From Acidimicrobiia bacterium (GTDB lineage: Bacteria; Actinomycetota; Acidimicrobiia; Spongiisociales; Spongiisociaceae), in NCBI GenBank assembly GCA_021296345.1, contig JAGWAN010000001.1, positions 1 to 64,000 of the forward strand: a stretch of 64,000 bases of DNA, written 5' to 3'. Made by a program: the position numbers and the translations under genes. This document shows positions 52,884 to 63,523 of this stretch, piece by piece (the stretch's first letter is position 1; the number at the start of each line of letters is the position of its first letter). Under the pieces are notes generated by a model, which did no database searches, had not been told where the DNA came from, and saw only the letters and a list, made by a program, of their open reading frames with translations.

Positions 52884-53614
52884 ATCAGGGTCTCGATGGC
52901 CGCCCGGATCCGGTCCGGCGCCTCTCGGGGAAGGTCATGGCCGCAACCCTCCACGACGTCGGTGTCCGCGTTCTTGAGAAGCGCTCCGGCGCGGTGCGCC
53001 ACCTCCGGCGGAACCTCCGAATCGGCCTCACCCCATACCAGCCGCACCGGACAGGCCACGTCGGGCAAGCGGTCCTCGTAGCTTTCGTTCACCACCATCA
53101 CCAGGGTGTCGCGCATCACCCCGGTCGCCTCCCGGTAATCGTCCGATCCCCGGCGGCGCTTCTCGCGTTCCAGACGTTCGTCGCTCACGAGGCCGGCCCG
53201 ATTGGCCAGACGCACCAGGCGGTAGGTCACGGAGGGCCCGCGGGCGGTTCGGTCCAGGCGGTGGAGCAAGGGCACCCCCACCAGGACGAGGCCGGCCACC
53301 AACTCGGGCCGGGTCGCGGCCAGCACCACCGCCACCCGGCCTCCGAACGAATGCCCCACCAGAATCTGGGGACCGGGTAGTTGCTCCAACCAGGAGGCCA
53401 CCATCCGGGCGTATCCCGCCGCGCCGGCGGCTCCGGCCGGCGGAGGCGTGGCGCCGAACCCGGGCAGGTCGATCGCCATGGCATCGAGGCCCTCCAGAAC
53501 GCGCCGGAAGTCACGCCGGTCCCGGCCCCAACCATGGAGGGCCACCACCCGGATCGGGCCCGATCCGTAGCGCTCTCCGAATAGCAAGCCGTCAGCAAGG
53601 CTGGTCAGGGGCAT
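52880..53614 (-). CDS. Alpha/beta hydrolase
   Basis: 244 residues from ATG 53614. VVALHGWGRDRRDF is the oxyanion region, ILVGHSFGGRVA holds the Ser nucleophile, LVWGEADSEVPPEV the acid and EGCGHDLPREAP the His. Its stop overlaps the MurF-like start by four bases, so the two are one operon. The substrate is unknown; esters or peptides of envelope metabolism are possible. Confidence 0.85.
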   Translation of the reverse strand: MPLTSLADGLLFGERYGSGPIRVVALHGWGRDRRDFRRVLEGLDAMAIDLPGFGATPPPAGAAGAAGYARMVASWLEQLPGPQILVGHSFGGRVAVVLAATRPELVAGLVLVGVPLLHRLDRTARGPSVTYRLVRLANRAGLVSDERLEREKRRRGSDDYREATGVMRDTLVMVVNESYEDRLPDVACPVRLVWGEADSEVPPEVAHRAGALLKNADTDVVEGCGHDLPREAPDRIRAAIETLI

Positions 53615-53754
53615 CGGCTGTCTGGTCCTTGGTCGAGTCCCGGATCGTTCTGGTAGAACGCGCCACCGGGTTCTCACGGCAGGTTACCGAGAGAGCTCTC
53701 CGGCCTGGTCGCTTACGCAGCGACTTCGAAGGCTCGGATGATGACAACCGCCGG

Positions 53755-53782
53755 CTGACCTCAGTTCTGAAGTTGATATACT
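53755..53782 (+). promoter_or_regulatory. Possible clpB promoter
   Basis: CTGACC (53755-53760) and TATACT (53777-53782), 16 bases apart, 89 bases before ATG 53871. The -10 is good, the -35 moderate. No HAIR (CTTGAGT-N7-ACTCAAG) or CIRCE element was found in 53615-53870. Confidence 0.35.
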
Positions 53783-53870
53783 TACGCTTAGATTTTCTGG
53801 GCATAATCCACGCGCCCATGGCGTTGGAACAGGTGGAAGGTAGTCCGTTCCCCGGGAAGGCGGAGAGAAG

Positions 53871-56468
53871 ATGGACGCAGGACGGTTCACCCAGAAGGCA
53901 CAGGCGGCCCTGGTAACAGCCCGCGAAGACGCCACCGCTAGGCATCATCAGGCGGTCGAGCCCGCCCATCTGCTCGTGGCGCTCCTGGGGCAGCCGGACA
54001 CCGTCACCCTTCCCCTGCTGGCCCGCCTCGATGTGGCGCCGGCCCTTCTCCGGCAGGGCGCCGAGACCCTGGTCGAGTCCCTCCCACAGGTGTACGGCGG
54101 CGCCGAGACCGGCTATGCCCGCGCCACCATCCGCATCCTGGAAGACGCCCAGACCGGGATGGCGGCGGCCGGCGACAGCTACACCTCCGTGGAACATGTG
54201 CTGGCAGCCCTGGCCGGGTCCGATACCCGCGCCGGGAGCCTCCTGCGGGATTCCGGTGTCACCCGCCAGGCCATCGCCGATGTGCTCGCGGACGTGCGCG
54301 GTGCCCGGCGGATCACCACCGACAACCCCGAGGACACGATGGCCGCCCTGGAACGGTACGGGCGGGATCTGGTCGCCGAGGCCGGAGCGGGCAAGCTCGA
54401 CCCTGTGATCGGACGGGACGACGAGATCCGCCGGATCATCCAGGTACTGAGCCGGCGCACCAAGAACAACCCGGTTCTCATCGGTGAGCCCGGGGTCGGC
54501 AAGACCGCCATCGCCGAAGGCCTGGCCCTGCGCATCCTCGACGGCGACGTTCCCGAGGGTCTGAAGGACAAGCGGATCGTGGCGCTCGATCTCGCCGCCA
54601 TGGTGGCGGGAGCCAAGTACCGCGGGGAGTTCGAAGAGCGCCTCAAGGCCACGCTCGACGAGATCAAGGCCGCCGAGGGCCGGATCATCACCTTCATCGA
54701 CGAGATGCACACGCTGGTGGGAGCCGGCGCCGCGGAGGGGGCGATGGACGCCTCCAACATGCTCAAGCCGCTGCTCGCCCGGGGAGAGCTCCGCATGATC
54801 GGCGCAACCACGCTGGACGAGTTCCGCAAGCATGTCGAGAAGGACGCCGCCCTGGAACGGCGCTTCCAGCCGGTGATGGTGGCACCTCCGAGCACCGACG
54901 AGACGGTGGGGATCCTGCGCGGCCTGAAGGAACGCTACGAGGTCCACCACGGGGTCCGGATCACCGACGGCGCCCTGATCTCGGCGGCGGTTCTGTCCGA
55001 CCGCTACATCACCTCCCGGCACCTGCCCGACAAGGCCATCGACCTGATGGACGAAGCTGCCTCGCGGCTCCGTATCGAGATCGACTCCATGCCCGAGGAG
55101 ATCGACACCCTTACCCGCCGCCTCCGCCAGCTGGAGATCGAGGCCAGCGCGCTGGGCAAGGAGACCGACGAGGGTTCAAAGGCTCGGATGGAGGCTGTCC
55201 GCCAGGAGATTGCCGAGATCACGGAGGAACTGGACCGTCTGACCACCCATTGGCAGCACGAGAAGGACGAGATCGAAGCGATCCGGTCGGTCAAGCAGCA
55301 GATCGAGGACGCCCGCATGGAATCGGACCAGGCCACCCGGGCCGGTGACCTGCAGCGGGCCGCCGAGCTGCAGTATGGGGAGCTCCCCCGCCTCGCTCGG
55401 GAGCTGGCAGCCCGGGAGGAGGCCCTGGCCGCCTTGCAGGCCGACATGTCCATGCTCAGCGAGGAAGTCACCGAGGAGGATGTGGCTGCGGTGGTGAGCC
55501 GCTGGACCGGGATCCCCGTCTCGCGCCTCATGGAGAGCGAGATGGCCAGGCTGGTCCACCTCGAGGATCACCTCCACGAGCGAGTGGTCGGCCAGGATGC
55601 CGGGGTCTCGGCGGTGGCCGGCGCCATCCGCCGAAGCCGCGCCGGTCTGGCTGATCCCAACCGCCCGATCGGCTCCTTCCTGTTCCTCGGTCCCTCCGGG
55701 GTGGGCAAGACCGAACTGGCCAAGACCCTGGCCGCCTTCATGTTCGACGACGAGCGGGCGATGGTGCGGATCGACATGTCCGAGTACATGGAGAAGCACT
55801 CGGTCAGCCGGCTGGTCGGCGCCCCGCCCGGCTACGTGGGCTACGAGGAGGGAGGCCAGCTGACCGAGGCGGTCCGGCGCCGCCCCTACTCGGTGGTCCT
55901 GCTGGACGAGGTGGAGAAGGCCCACTCCGAGGTGTTCGGTGCGCTCCTCCAGGTGCTCGACGACGGACGTCTCACCGACGGCCAGGGCCGGACCGTGGAC
56001 TTCACCAACGCGGTGCTGATCATGACCTCCAACCTGGGCTCGGAGCTGATCACCCCGGATCTGCCCGGGGAGGCGGTGCGCAGCCGGGTGATGGGTCGGG
56101 TGCGGGGCCACTTCCGCCCCGAGTTCCTCAACCGGATCGACGACATCGTGGTGTTCTCCCGGCTCTCCGAGGAGGACCTCCGCCAGATCGTGGATCTCCA
56201 GTTCGCCCGGCTCGCCGAGCGCATCGAGTCCCGGGACATCACCGTGAGGCTGTCCGATGAGGCGGCCGCCTGGCTCGCCGGCGAGGGATACGACCCCGCC
56301 TACGGCGCCCGGCCGCTCAAGCGCCTTCTCCAGACCGCCCTGGTCGACCCGCTGGCCCTGGGCCTGCTAGAAGGACGTTTCCGCCCCGGCGACACGGTCG
56401 ACGTGACCGCCGATAGGGAAGGGTTGGTCCTCTCGGTGGAAGACTCGCCGGCGTCCGGCGGTAAGTAG
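53871..56468 (+). CDS. clpB: ATP-dependent chaperone ClpB
   Basis: 865 residues, the full length of the family. Clp_N repeats (about 1-145), first AAA domain with GEPGVGKTA (about 204-212) and [10 protein letters not shown], coiled-coil M domain (about 405-520), second AAA domain with GPSGVGKTE (about 605-613) and [13 protein letters not shown], then the C-terminal ClpB_D2-small domain. It disaggregates proteins with DnaK. ATG 53871 begins [11 protein letters not shown], the standard start. Upstream control by a heat-shock site was not seen. Confidence 0.97.
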   Translation: MDAGRFTQKAQAALVTAREDATARHHQAVEPAHLLVALLGQPDTVTLPLLARLDVAPALLRQGAETLVESLPQVYGGAETGYARATIRILEDAQTGMAAAGDSYTSVEHVLAALAGSDTRAGSLLRDSGVTRQAIADVLADVRGARRITTDNPEDTMAALERYGRDLVAEAGAGKLDPVIGRDDEIRRIIQVLSRRTKNNPVLIGEPGVGKTAIAEGLALRILDGDVPEGLKDKRIVALDLAAMVAGAKYRGEFEERLKATLDEIKAAEGRIITFIDEMHTLVGAGAAEGAMDASNMLKPLLARGELRMIGATTLDEFRKHVEKDAALERRFQPVMVAPPSTDETVGILRGLKERYEVHHGVRITDGALISAAVLSDRYITSRHLPDKAIDLMDEAASRLRIEIDSMPEEIDTLTRRLRQLEIEASALGKETDEGSKARMEAVRQEIAEITEELDRLTTHWQHEKDEIEAIRSVKQQIEDARMESDQATRAGDLQRAAELQYGELPRLARELAAREEALAALQADMSMLSEEVTEEDVAAVVSRWTGIPVSRLMESEMARLVHLEDHLHERVVGQDAGVSAVAGAIRRSRAGLADPNRPIGSFLFLGPSGVGKTELAKTLAAFMFDDERAMVRIDMSEYMEKHSVSRLVGAPPGYVGYEEGGQLTEAVRRRPYSVVLLDEVEKAHSEVFGALLQVLDDGRLTDGQGRTVDFTNAVLIMTSNLGSELITPDLPGEAVRSRVMGRVRGHFRPEFLNRIDDIVVFSRLSEEDLRQIVDLQFARLAERIESRDITVRLSDEAAAWLAGEGYDPAYGARPLKRLLQTALVDPLALGLLEGRFRPGDTVDVTADREGLVLSVEDSPASGGK

Positions 56469-56675
56469 CAGGACGCTTCTGAATCGACGACCTGGAACTC
56501 GTTCAGGAACCACGCCATCGGATGACCGCCAGACCAGTCGGCTGTTCTCCTTCTCAGACTGAGAACTATGTGTTACTGCGGAGGAGAAGGCCAGGAACGT
56601 CTATCCACTCGGAGAGCCGTCGCCCGGGACCGCATCATTGGACTGGCCAACTAGCGTGGGACAAGAGGTGGTGCG

Positions 56676-56954
56676 ATGGGATCCGGTACCGATCGGATTG
56701 GAACGAGCTTGCGGCGCTGGACCCTGTTCCTGATGTTGGTCGCGCTCATGGGAACCTCCTGCGGGAGGGAACAGCCCCGCGACGACCTCGAGTACCTGAC
56801 CTGGGAAGTCTGCCGGCAGGTGAGGATCGAAGGCATGACCGCCGATCAGGTGAGCGGGATCCTGATCGACGCCACCCGCCACGGCGCGGTCATGGACCGG
56901 ATCGAGGCGGAGTGCGGGCACGAGATCGCGGCCGTGTATCGGGACAGCGAGTGA
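56676..56954 (+). CDS. Small secreted lipoprotein
   Basis: 92 residues. A signal peptide with hydrophobic core RWTLFLMLVALMGTSC ends in a lipobox, giving a mature protein of about 60 residues that is lipid-anchored. It has two more Cys (WEVCRQV and EAECGHE), which could form a disulfide. ATG 56676 has AAGAGGTGG upstream. No homologue recognised. The 207 bases before it show no gene. Confidence 0.6.
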   Translation: MGSGTDRIGTSLRRWTLFLMLVALMGTSCGREQPRDDLEYLTWEVCRQVRIEGMTADQVSGILIDATRHGAVMDRIEAECGHEIAAVYRDSE

Positions 56955-56979
56955 GCCCGGCCGGTTTGGACGGAGACCG

Positions 56980-57762
56980 CTAGAAAAGGGCCGGAGCGGT
57001 CGCCAGCCGGTTTCTGATCCAGTCCAGATCGGCATTGTGCTCAGCGACGCCGCCCGGGGTTTCGATGACGGTGGGCGCCCCTGCCTTGCGGACGATCTCC
57101 ATCAGCAGATCTCCGGGGATGTGTCCCTTGCCCAGGTTGGCGTGGCGGTCCCGCCTGGAGTCGAACCCGTCCCGCGAGTCGTTCAGGTGGACCAGGTCGA
57201 TCCGGCCGGTGGCGTCGAGCACCCGGTCGACCACCCCTTCCAGGGGCTCTCCCCCGGCCCACACATGGCAAGTGTCCAGGCAGAACCCGGGTCCGAGGTC
57301 ACCGATGACCTCCCACAGCCGGGCCAGGTCATCGATCCGCCGAGCCTGGGCGTTGTCGCCCGAGGCCGTATTCTCGATGATGATGGGAAGGTCGGTCTCG
57401 AAGCTTTCCAGGGCCTTGCGCCAGCGCGGGAACCCGTCCTCGACCGGCTCACCACCGGTCACATGCCCGCCGTGCACCACGAGGCCGGCCGCGCCGATCT
57501 GCTCGGCGGCATCGGCGATGTTGGCCAGGGTCTTGCGGCTCGGGATGCGGATCCGATTGTTGGGGCTGGCCACGTTGAGCCGGTAGGGGGCATGGACGTA
57601 GATCTTCACCGGTGAGTCCTTAAGCTTCTGAGCGTCGGGCCTTCGCGGGGGCTTCTTCCACGATTGGGGCGGGCCCAGGAAGATCTGGACCAGGTCCACG
57701 CCCCGTGACAGGGCTTCGGCTACCGGATCCTCGCCAGATACGTGGGCGCCGACGTCGATCAT
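56980..57762 (-). CDS. nfo: Deoxyribonuclease IV (AP endonuclease)
   Basis: 260 residues from ATG 57762. [70 protein letters not shown] (read in two parts: VHLNDSRDG and RHANLGKG) and VIETPGG carry the three-zinc-site His, Glu and Asp ligands of the family. It cuts at abasic sites in DNA repair. ATG 57762 overlaps the membrane-protein stop by four bases; an upstream frame lacks domain features. Confidence 0.93.
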   Translation of the reverse strand: MIDVGAHVSGEDPVAEALSRGVDLVQIFLGPPQSWKKPPRRPDAQKLKDSPVKIYVHAPYRLNVASPNNRIRIPSRKTLANIADAAEQIGAAGLVVHGGHVTGGEPVEDGFPRWRKALESFETDLPIIIENTASGDNAQARRIDDLARLWEVIGDLGPGFCLDTCHVWAGGEPLEGVVDRVLDATGRIDLVHLNDSRDGFDSRRDRHANLGKGHIPGDLLMEIVRKAGAPTVIETPGGVAEHNADLDWIRNRLATAPALF

Positions 57763-58499
57763 CCGGACCCGTCCTCGGAGGGTACGTCGGCAATCGGATC
57801 GGCTGTCATCGCCGGAGACGACGGGTCGGGCCCGACCTCTTCCGGCGGCGTGCGGGTACTGGTCGCCACGACTTCCCTCAGCCGGTCGGCAACGCTTTGG
57901 GGATCCCGATCCCAGTCCGGGGCGCTCATGGAGAGGGTGGACGGCTCGATCCATCGGGCCCCCCAGGGGTTGGGCCCGATCCGGCTCGGGTCCTCCAGGC
58001 GGATCAGCAACGTCGGGAGGTCCCCGTAGTCGTCCGATACCGTCGCCGCCGAGACGCTACCCACCTCGCCCCAAGGGATGGTGATCGCCCGCCGGAACGG
58101 CCCCCTCACCGCCAGCCCCAAGCCGTCCGGGTCTCCCCGGACGACCGGTCTCCGGCTCGCGAGCCGGACGAGTGTCCAAACGACCAGCAGGACACCCACG
58201 ATCAGGAACATCGCCGCCCATCCCATGTCCCGCGTTTCGAGCACGGGAAGTACCTCGTCGGGGTTGATCAGCCGGTCCGGGTAGATCAGATCGAGCACCG
58301 TGCGGGTGGGCGACCACCCGAACAGCAGACCGCCGCCATGAAGGATCAGGACCGCTCCGACCAGCCCTAGAGACCAACGCCCACCGAGCCTCCTCCTCAC
58401 CGCCACAACGGTATGCCCGGGCATTGCTCCGGAGCCACCGTCATCCAGGCCCCCCGGATCGGTCTCGACGGGCGCCGCAGGAGCTTCTGACATGGACAC
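57759..58499 (-). CDS. Two-helix membrane protein with soluble tail
   Basis: 246 residues. Two hydrophobic segments (about 42-60, [19 protein letters not shown], and 93-113, [21 protein letters not shown]) flank a short loop. A C-terminal soluble region (from about 120) has a PH-like strand pattern ([20 protein letters not shown]). The acidic proline-rich ends look disordered. It is coupled to nfo by a four-base overlap. Function unknown. Confidence 0.7.
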   Translation of the reverse strand: MSMSEAPAAPVETDPGGLDDGGSGAMPGHTVVAVRRRLGGRWSLGLVGAVLILHGGGLLFGWSPTRTVLDLIYPDRLINPDEVLPVLETRDMGWAAMFLIVGVLLVVWTLVRLASRRPVVRGDPDGLGLAVRGPFRRAITIPWGEVGSVSAATVSDDYGDLPTLLIRLEDPSRIGPNPWGARWIEPSTLSMSAPDWDRDPQSVADRLREVVATSTRTPPEEVGPDPSSPAMTADPIADVPSEDGSG

Positions 58500-58644
58500 C
58501 CGGCCAGGTTACCGGTTCCCGGCGTGCAGATGAGCGTGAAACCACTGGAACGACAGCGCGGCGCCTCGGTGGGTCATCGCCTTGGCTGCTCGGCGCGACG
58601 GACGAGCCCGTCGCACGTCACACAGTTGGTCCGACCCATCCGGT
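58500..58644. other. Intergenic, no gene seen
   Basis: No gene supported. The repeat copy 3 follows; bases 58891-58995 after it also hold nothing recognisable. Confidence 0.3.
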
Positions 58645-58890
58645 TTCTTCGCGTTCTCGCATAAGGGGTCGAGGTTTATGTCACACCCTCGCTATACGTT
58701 GCCTATTGCCAAGCACCTACACCGGCCGATGATGTAAGACCGATTCGGCTAGGCCGGACCAGGGAACATAGAGGGCTTCGTGGAGCGAATGCCGCATCCC
58801 GGCAGCAGGCCGGCCGTGGCCGAGCACGCTCCAACCCAGGACAGGTGGTGGTGGGGGAGGGCCCGGTGCGGGGCCCGGATTTTCGCGACT
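58645..58890 (+). repeat. Intergenic repeat, copy 3
   Basis: From TTCTTCGCGTTCTCGC (about 58645) to GGATTTTCGCGAC (about 58890), it follows copy 2 (50944-51192, opposite strand) over its whole length, with identical blocks such as GCCAAGCACC, TGGAGCGAA, CACGCTCC and GGTGGTGGTGGGGGAGGGCCC. An internal TATACG box lies at 58693-58698. No ORF is supported. Confidence 0.65.
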
Positions 58891-58995
58891 TGCGACATCC
58901 TCGCGCTTTCCTCCGCATCCTCGGGGTTTTCAAGGCTGAGGGCGCCATATATGGTGCCCTGAACCTGAGGTTGGGCCGGCCGCGGTTTCGAGGTC

Positions 58996-61125
58996 TTAAC
59001 CGGCACCGAAGGCGTCATTGGTCAGCTCGAACGTGTTGGTGTGCTGGGGATCGGTCGAGTATCCGGTGTATGTGATCCGTTCGAAGAAGCCGGCATCGAG
59101 CGCCTCCTCGAATACCGCCGGCGCCACCATCCGGCCCTCCAGCGAGAACCTGTCCCGTCCTGTGTAGCTGATGACCCTGGGCGCCGGATCACCCACCACG
59201 ATCCGATTGCGGAAGGTGTCGGCGACGTGGATGACAACGCCCAAACCGGAGCTTTCGTTGGGCTCCGGCCTCGCCCAGTAGTGCTGCACGGAAACGGGCG
59301 CCAGATTCGAGCCGGCAAGCCGGGCCGTTACCCGTTCTGTGTCTGCATCCGCGCTGTGCCACAGGTACCGCAGGGTCGCGATACCCCTGTGGTCGGTCAG
59401 CCTGGCTACCGGGGTATTCCCGATACCATCCGGATCGTCGGATGTGAACTCGATCCGGGAGTCGGGTACCGGGGTGCCGTACTGATCGGTGAGCAAAGCC
59501 CTGATCAGGTTGGTCGGGCCGGGCGCCGACTTTGGCAGCAAGTGGTACGGCACCGTCTGTGCGAGCCGGAGGGTGGCCGTCCGCGGCGCCTCATCGGACC
59601 ACGTGAACCAGGCGTCCCTGGGCTCGACGGCATCGTGTCTTACCACTCCTGGCGTAGTCCGGTCCAAGACATCGAGAAAGCCTGCGCTCACGTCCAGATC
59701 CAACCTGACCGTGTCACCGGCCCGTGCCGAGTTGGGATCCCGACCCGTGAACGACAACTCGACTATCCCCTTTTCGTCGGTCAGATAGGTCCTGACCACC
59801 TTTCGTTGCCTGATCCCGTTGATCTCGAGGACGGTGCTCACCTGAACACGGACACCCTGGTCCTCCACTACCTGGCCATGCTCGTCCACCAGCCGGATAG
59901 CGACTTCTATGGGCTCGCCCATCGGAGCTGCGAGGGCGGTGGGAGGCAGATCGTCCAGAACATCGACCGCTACCGCATGCTTCCATACCGAGACTCGAAC
60001 CATGTCGGTGGGGACACCGCCGAATACGAACGTGTCTCCACCCGAGCCGGTCCATGCCCAGAGCGCCATATGATCGGTGGGCTGAAGGACAGCCAGCAGA
60101 TTGCCGCGATCGTCGAGGCGCTGATCGAGGCGGTCGATCCGGCAGACCAACTCACCGAATACCGCTTGCACGTTGTTGATGCAGCGGCCGTCACTGTCGA
60201 ACGAGGCAAGGGGCCTGGTCAACGGCGTGGAGAATATGTCCACAAAGCCGCGGGCAACGGGCCGCCGATTGCTGTCCCTCACCGACACGTGCACGATCAG
60301 GGTGTCTCCCGAGGACACCCGATCGGCCGTGGCGTGCATGGTCACACCGGCGGGACGGGCATTGGTGTGCGCCAGCATCCGGGCGATGAAGACAGCCATC
60401 TGCGCTCGCGTCACGATCGAGGAGGGCGAGTAGGTGGTCGGCGAGGTACCGGCTGTCACCCCCATCTCGAACAGGACTCGGATGGCGTTGTTCGCCGTGC
60501 CGCTGACCTGGCCGATATCCGAGAAGATGGTGTCGTCCGGTCTGACGCTACTGGCGCTCACCCCGCCGGGCCCGACAGCCGCTTGGAGCAGGAACCGATG
60601 AAGGAACAACGCCATCTGGCTACGGTCCACCAGGGCATGGGGCGAGAAAGTGGTGGCCGAGGTGCCCCGCGTTACGCCCAGGCTCGCCAACTGGTTGATC
60701 GCGCCCTGAGCCCCGGACCCGAGGCCTCCGATGTCCTGGAAGCCCTGATCGACCGGTGGGCTCAGGCTGATCCCGGCCAGGGGTGCGGCACGGACGAGGA
60801 ACAACGCCATCTGCCAACGGGTGACGGGCGAAGCCGGCGTGAAGATGTTCGGCCCCGTCCCACGCGTGATGCCGTAGTAGGCCAGGCAGTCTATTGATGA
60901 TTCCGCGAACAGGCCGAGCGTGTCCAGGAACCCGGCTGACTTGGTGGCGGCTCCGGTACAGGCTGTCGCAGTAGGCAGGTGATCAGCAACACCGTTCGTT
61001 GCCCGAGCGGGGACCGGACCGAACACGGTCGTCGAGGCGATCAGCGCTACCGCGAGTATCGCCGCAACGGTACGCCGGCCGGGCCCGATCGCCCTTGCTA
61101 CCGCTACCTCGACCCGCAACTCCAA
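58996..61125 (-). CDS. SLH-domain surface protein with Ig-like domains
   Basis: 709 residues from TTG 61125. A signal peptide (hydrophobic segment VAAILAVALIASTTVF, cleavage near ARA-TNG) is followed by three SLH domains (about 65-120, 125-185 and 195-255; each with an RWQMALFL, RSQMALFL or RAQMAVFI helix and a GTSPTTYSP-type tail). The rest is beta-rich; Big_1/Ig-like segments such as LLTDQYGTPVPDSRIEFTSDD lie near 540-600. It is expected to attach to the cell wall through secondary polymers. It stands alone with a 316-base upstream gap. Confidence 0.85.
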   Translation of the reverse strand: MELRVEVAVARAIGPGRRTVAAILAVALIASTTVFGPVPARATNGVADHLPTATACTGAATKSAGFLDTLGLFAESSIDCLAYYGITRGTGPNIFTPASPVTRWQMALFLVRAAPLAGISLSPPVDQGFQDIGGLGSGAQGAINQLASLGVTRGTSATTFSPHALVDRSQMALFLHRFLLQAAVGPGGVSASSVRPDDTIFSDIGQVSGTANNAIRVLFEMGVTAGTSPTTYSPSSIVTRAQMAVFIARMLAHTNARPAGVTMHATADRVSSGDTLIVHVSVRDSNRRPVARGFVDIFSTPLTRPLASFDSDGRCINNVQAVFGELVCRIDRLDQRLDDRGNLLAVLQPTDHMALWAWTGSGGDTFVFGGVPTDMVRVSVWKHAVAVDVLDDLPPTALAAPMGEPIEVAIRLVDEHGQVVEDQGVRVQVSTVLEINGIRQRKVVRTYLTDEKGIVELSFTGRDPNSARAGDTVRLDLDVSAGFLDVLDRTTPGVVRHDAVEPRDAWFTWSDEAPRTATLRLAQTVPYHLLPKSAPGPTNLIRALLTDQYGTPVPDSRIEFTSDDPDGIGNTPVARLTDHRGIATLRYLWHSADADTERVTARLAGSNLAPVSVQHYWARPEPNESSGLGVVIHVADTFRNRIVVGDPAPRVISYTGRDRFSLEGRMVAPAVFEEALDAGFFERITYTGYSTDPQHTNTFELTNDAFGAG

Positions 61126-61441
61126 CCTTCCGATCCTCAGGAATCAGTGCGTGAGCATGTTCTCTTCGACCTCTGAACGGTCGGCGAGATTGCTCGGTCA
61201 GACAAGGCTAGCCCGCTCCGCGCGCTCTCAACGAGACAGGCCTGGGAACACCGGATCACCCGAACGCAGCGCCCGGCTCGGCCCAGACGCGAAGCCACCC
61301 CGGCGGTGAGGTGGGCCCTCGCAATGATGCGTTTGAAGTGGCCTGATCCACGTTCGGCGTGCCGGGAACAGTAAAGAAGGGGGCTCATATACGTGAGTTG
61401 ACGCATGGCTGTGCGGTCCGTGTCACACCGGGGTCGTTAGC
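61126..61441. other. Intergenic, no gene seen
   Basis: Separates the SLH gene start from the tnpB remnant. A TGTCACACC block lies just before the remnant start, recalling the same block in the intergenic repeats. Otherwise nothing recognised. Confidence 0.3.
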
Positions 61442-62722
61442 GTGATAGTTATGGTCACGTTGCGGTTGACGGCAAAGTGTTCGCCAGCCCAGCATCGGCG
61501 CATAGATGAGATCTTGGGCTGGTCGGCTGAGATGTACAACGCTTTGTTGGAGTCGTGGAAGGGCGGCTACGCGTGGTGGAAGGAACACAACCCGGGCGAC
61601 CACCAGACCTTCCCCTCAGAACGGAACCTGTCCCGCTATGACCTGTTCAAGATGTTCACCTAGGTGAGAGGTGAAGACACCCGATGGGGCGGGTTGGATA
61701 CCAGGGTGGGACGCGGGGTGATCTGCCGTTTCGACCGCACCCGCAAAGCGTTCTACGACCGATGCCAGGCCGGTAAGGAGCCGGGGTATCCCCGTTTCAA
61801 GTCCCGCCGGCGTTGGCGGAGCATCGAAATACCGGGGGCGTCGGCCGCCATGCTGTCCGAACCCGGAGAGGGCAGGTGGTGGCGGCTCCGTGTCAAAGGA
61901 GTCCCCTCGATCCGGTTCACAGACCGCAGTGGTCGTCTCGGTGCCGCGCTCTCCGAAGGGAGCTGGTGGAATTACGGATAGCCAGTACCGTGCTTCGCGT
62001 CGAGCTCCATGCGGTGTTCCGCCACCCCCATGTTCCGGACCCCACCGGGGAACCAACGAATCCGGTGTGGGGATGGAGAAGGGTCTCACCAACCGGTTGG
62101 TGCTCTGCGACGGCGACTACGAAGACGCTCGCACCGTTGACAACACGACGGTGCGCCGCTATCAGCGTCGCCTCTCCCGCGCTAGAAAGGATCCCGAACG
62201 CGTGCCAAGAAACGTCTGGCGCCGGCCAGGCTGTGGCGTAGAGAGACGGAACGGGTCAGAGCAGCCGACTACCGGCTAGCCCACCGGCTGGTAACAGACT
62301 TCGACGGGATAGCTGTCGAGACTCTGAACGTTGCGGGGATGCTCCGCTCCCGCAGATTCTCCAAGAAAATGTCCGAACAGCGATGGTCCGCCCTCGACGC
62401 CATATTGGAACACAAAGCCGCGAAAGCTGGTGTCCGCTATGTGAGGGTGAACCCTGCCTACACCAGCACCGACTGCTCAGTCTGTGGGCATCGCCAGCCG
62501 ATGCCCCTCGACACACGTGTCTACGACTGCGGGAACTGTGGGATGGTGCTATGCCGGGATGTCAACGCTGCGAGAAACATATGCGCCCGGGCCTACCCGG
62601 TTCGGGGCCGGGAGGGGAGGGAGGAAACTTCCCCCGGTGTAGCGCGCACAAACTTCTGCCAGGAGACCGAACACCCCCACGGGGTGGAACGCAAGCAGAC
62701 GCTACAGAACAGTATGCCCTGA
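61442..62722 (+). pseudogene. tnpB: Decayed IS200/IS605-type tnpB
   Basis: The frame pieces read in order as one TnpB: MVTLRLTAKCSPAQHRRI at the start, an in-frame TAG at 61661-61663, then RKAFYDRCQAGKEPGYPRFK, a frameshift near 61965 and another near 62070, GLTNRLVLCDG, a further frameshift near 62190, then FDGIAVETLNVAGM, the zinc finger CSVCGH with YDCGNCGM, and CRDVNAARNI. The RuvC-I region reads GMEKGL, where active relatives have a GVD-type aspartate, so one catalytic acid is Glu. No TnpA lies nearby. The element cannot encode an active nuclease. Confidence 0.85.
62672..62686 (+). other. Hairpin near the 3' end of the tnpB remnant
   Basis: CACCCC, loop CAC, GGGGTG at 62672-62686. IS605-type elements carry stem-loops at this end and the guide RNA overlaps it in active copies. 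Here it may be a leftover of that region. Confidence 0.4.
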
Positions 62723-62896
62723 GTATCAACTTAAGTATATAAGCCCCTAAAGAAGGATCAGGGCTGGAGCGTGCTGAAGAAGACCGAGATGGGTTGGCCC
62801 GCCACGCCTCGACTTCAGCTGCCGGCCATGGTGGCAACTGGACATTTCTCAGTACCGTCCTAGGGTACGGGACACCGCACCAGGAGGAGAGCCGCC

Positions 62897-63505
62897 GTGC
62901 CCTCGCAGCTACGCGCCGGGCTTCAACAGATCCTGAGGACAAGGGCACTGAGCCGGCGCGATGAGGAAATGCAGCTGGCGTGCGGGGCCATGTCGAGGGA
63001 CTTCATCGACGGCAAGGAAGCCTTCGCCGCGTGGCAGGACCTCAAGGTCGCATGCGATGCCATCGTGGAGGCCGTCGGAACAGCCGGGATAGAGTTCGAT
63101 GCCGCTGGTGGTCCCACCTTGGGCGCCGACGCCCTAGCCGTGGGCATCGCCGCGGTGAGCAACAAGCAGTGGTTCATCGTCCGTAAGCGGCAGAAGGGAC
63201 GGGGAACCCGGCGGCGCATCGAGGGATTGCAGATCGGCCCTGGCGACAGGGTGTTGCTGGTCGAAGACGTTGTGACGACCGGCGGTTCCATCCTCGACGC
63301 CCTCGGCGCGGTCCAACAGACCGGCGCCGACGTGGTGGCGGCGGTAACGCTGGCGGACCGGGGCGACATTGCCAGTGGCGCCTTCGATGAACTCGGCGTC
63401 CCGTACTTCCCCATGGCCACTTACTCCGACCTGGGTATCGACCCGGTCGTTCCGCCCGAGAACGTCCTGCCGATGGCCGAGGACGCCATCAGCCATAACC
63501 GGTGA
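62897..63505 (+). CDS. Orotate-phosphoribosyltransferase-like protein
   Basis: 202 residues from GTG 62897, preceded by GGAGGAG. The PRPP motif VLLVEDVVTTGGS (about 117-129) is complete, and the preceding GGPTLGADALAVGIA with KQWFIVRKRQKGRG matches PyrE-type enzymes. The overall length fits orotate phosphoribosyltransferase. It probably acts in pyrimidine synthesis or salvage; no pyr genes adjoin. An M20 dipeptidase follows after 18 bases. Confidence 0.82.
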   Translation: MPSQLRAGLQQILRTRALSRRDEEMQLACGAMSRDFIDGKEAFAAWQDLKVACDAIVEAVGTAGIEFDAAGGPTLGADALAVGIAAVSNKQWFIVRKRQKGRGTRRRIEGLQIGPGDRVLLVEDVVTTGGSILDALGAVQQTGADVVAAVTLADRGDIASGAFDELGVPYFPMATYSDLGIDPVVPPENVLPMAEDAISHNR

Positions 63506-63523
63506 CACGACCCGGCCTCCCGA

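Noticed and set aside
53615-53870. HAIR or CIRCE heat-shock operator before clpB
   Set aside because: No inverted repeat of either type was found.
53592-55022. Minus-strand 476-aa frame opposite clpB
   Set aside because: Its amino-acid composition and position are those of an antisense shadow of the clear ClpB frame.
57150-57185. TpsiC-like GAGTCGAACCC suggesting a tRNA
   Set aside because: It lies within the nfo coding frame and no cloverleaf can be drawn around it.
59041-60897. Plus-strand 618-aa frame opposite the SLH protein
   Set aside because: No domain or start signal; the minus strand has a signal peptide, SLH and Ig-like segments.
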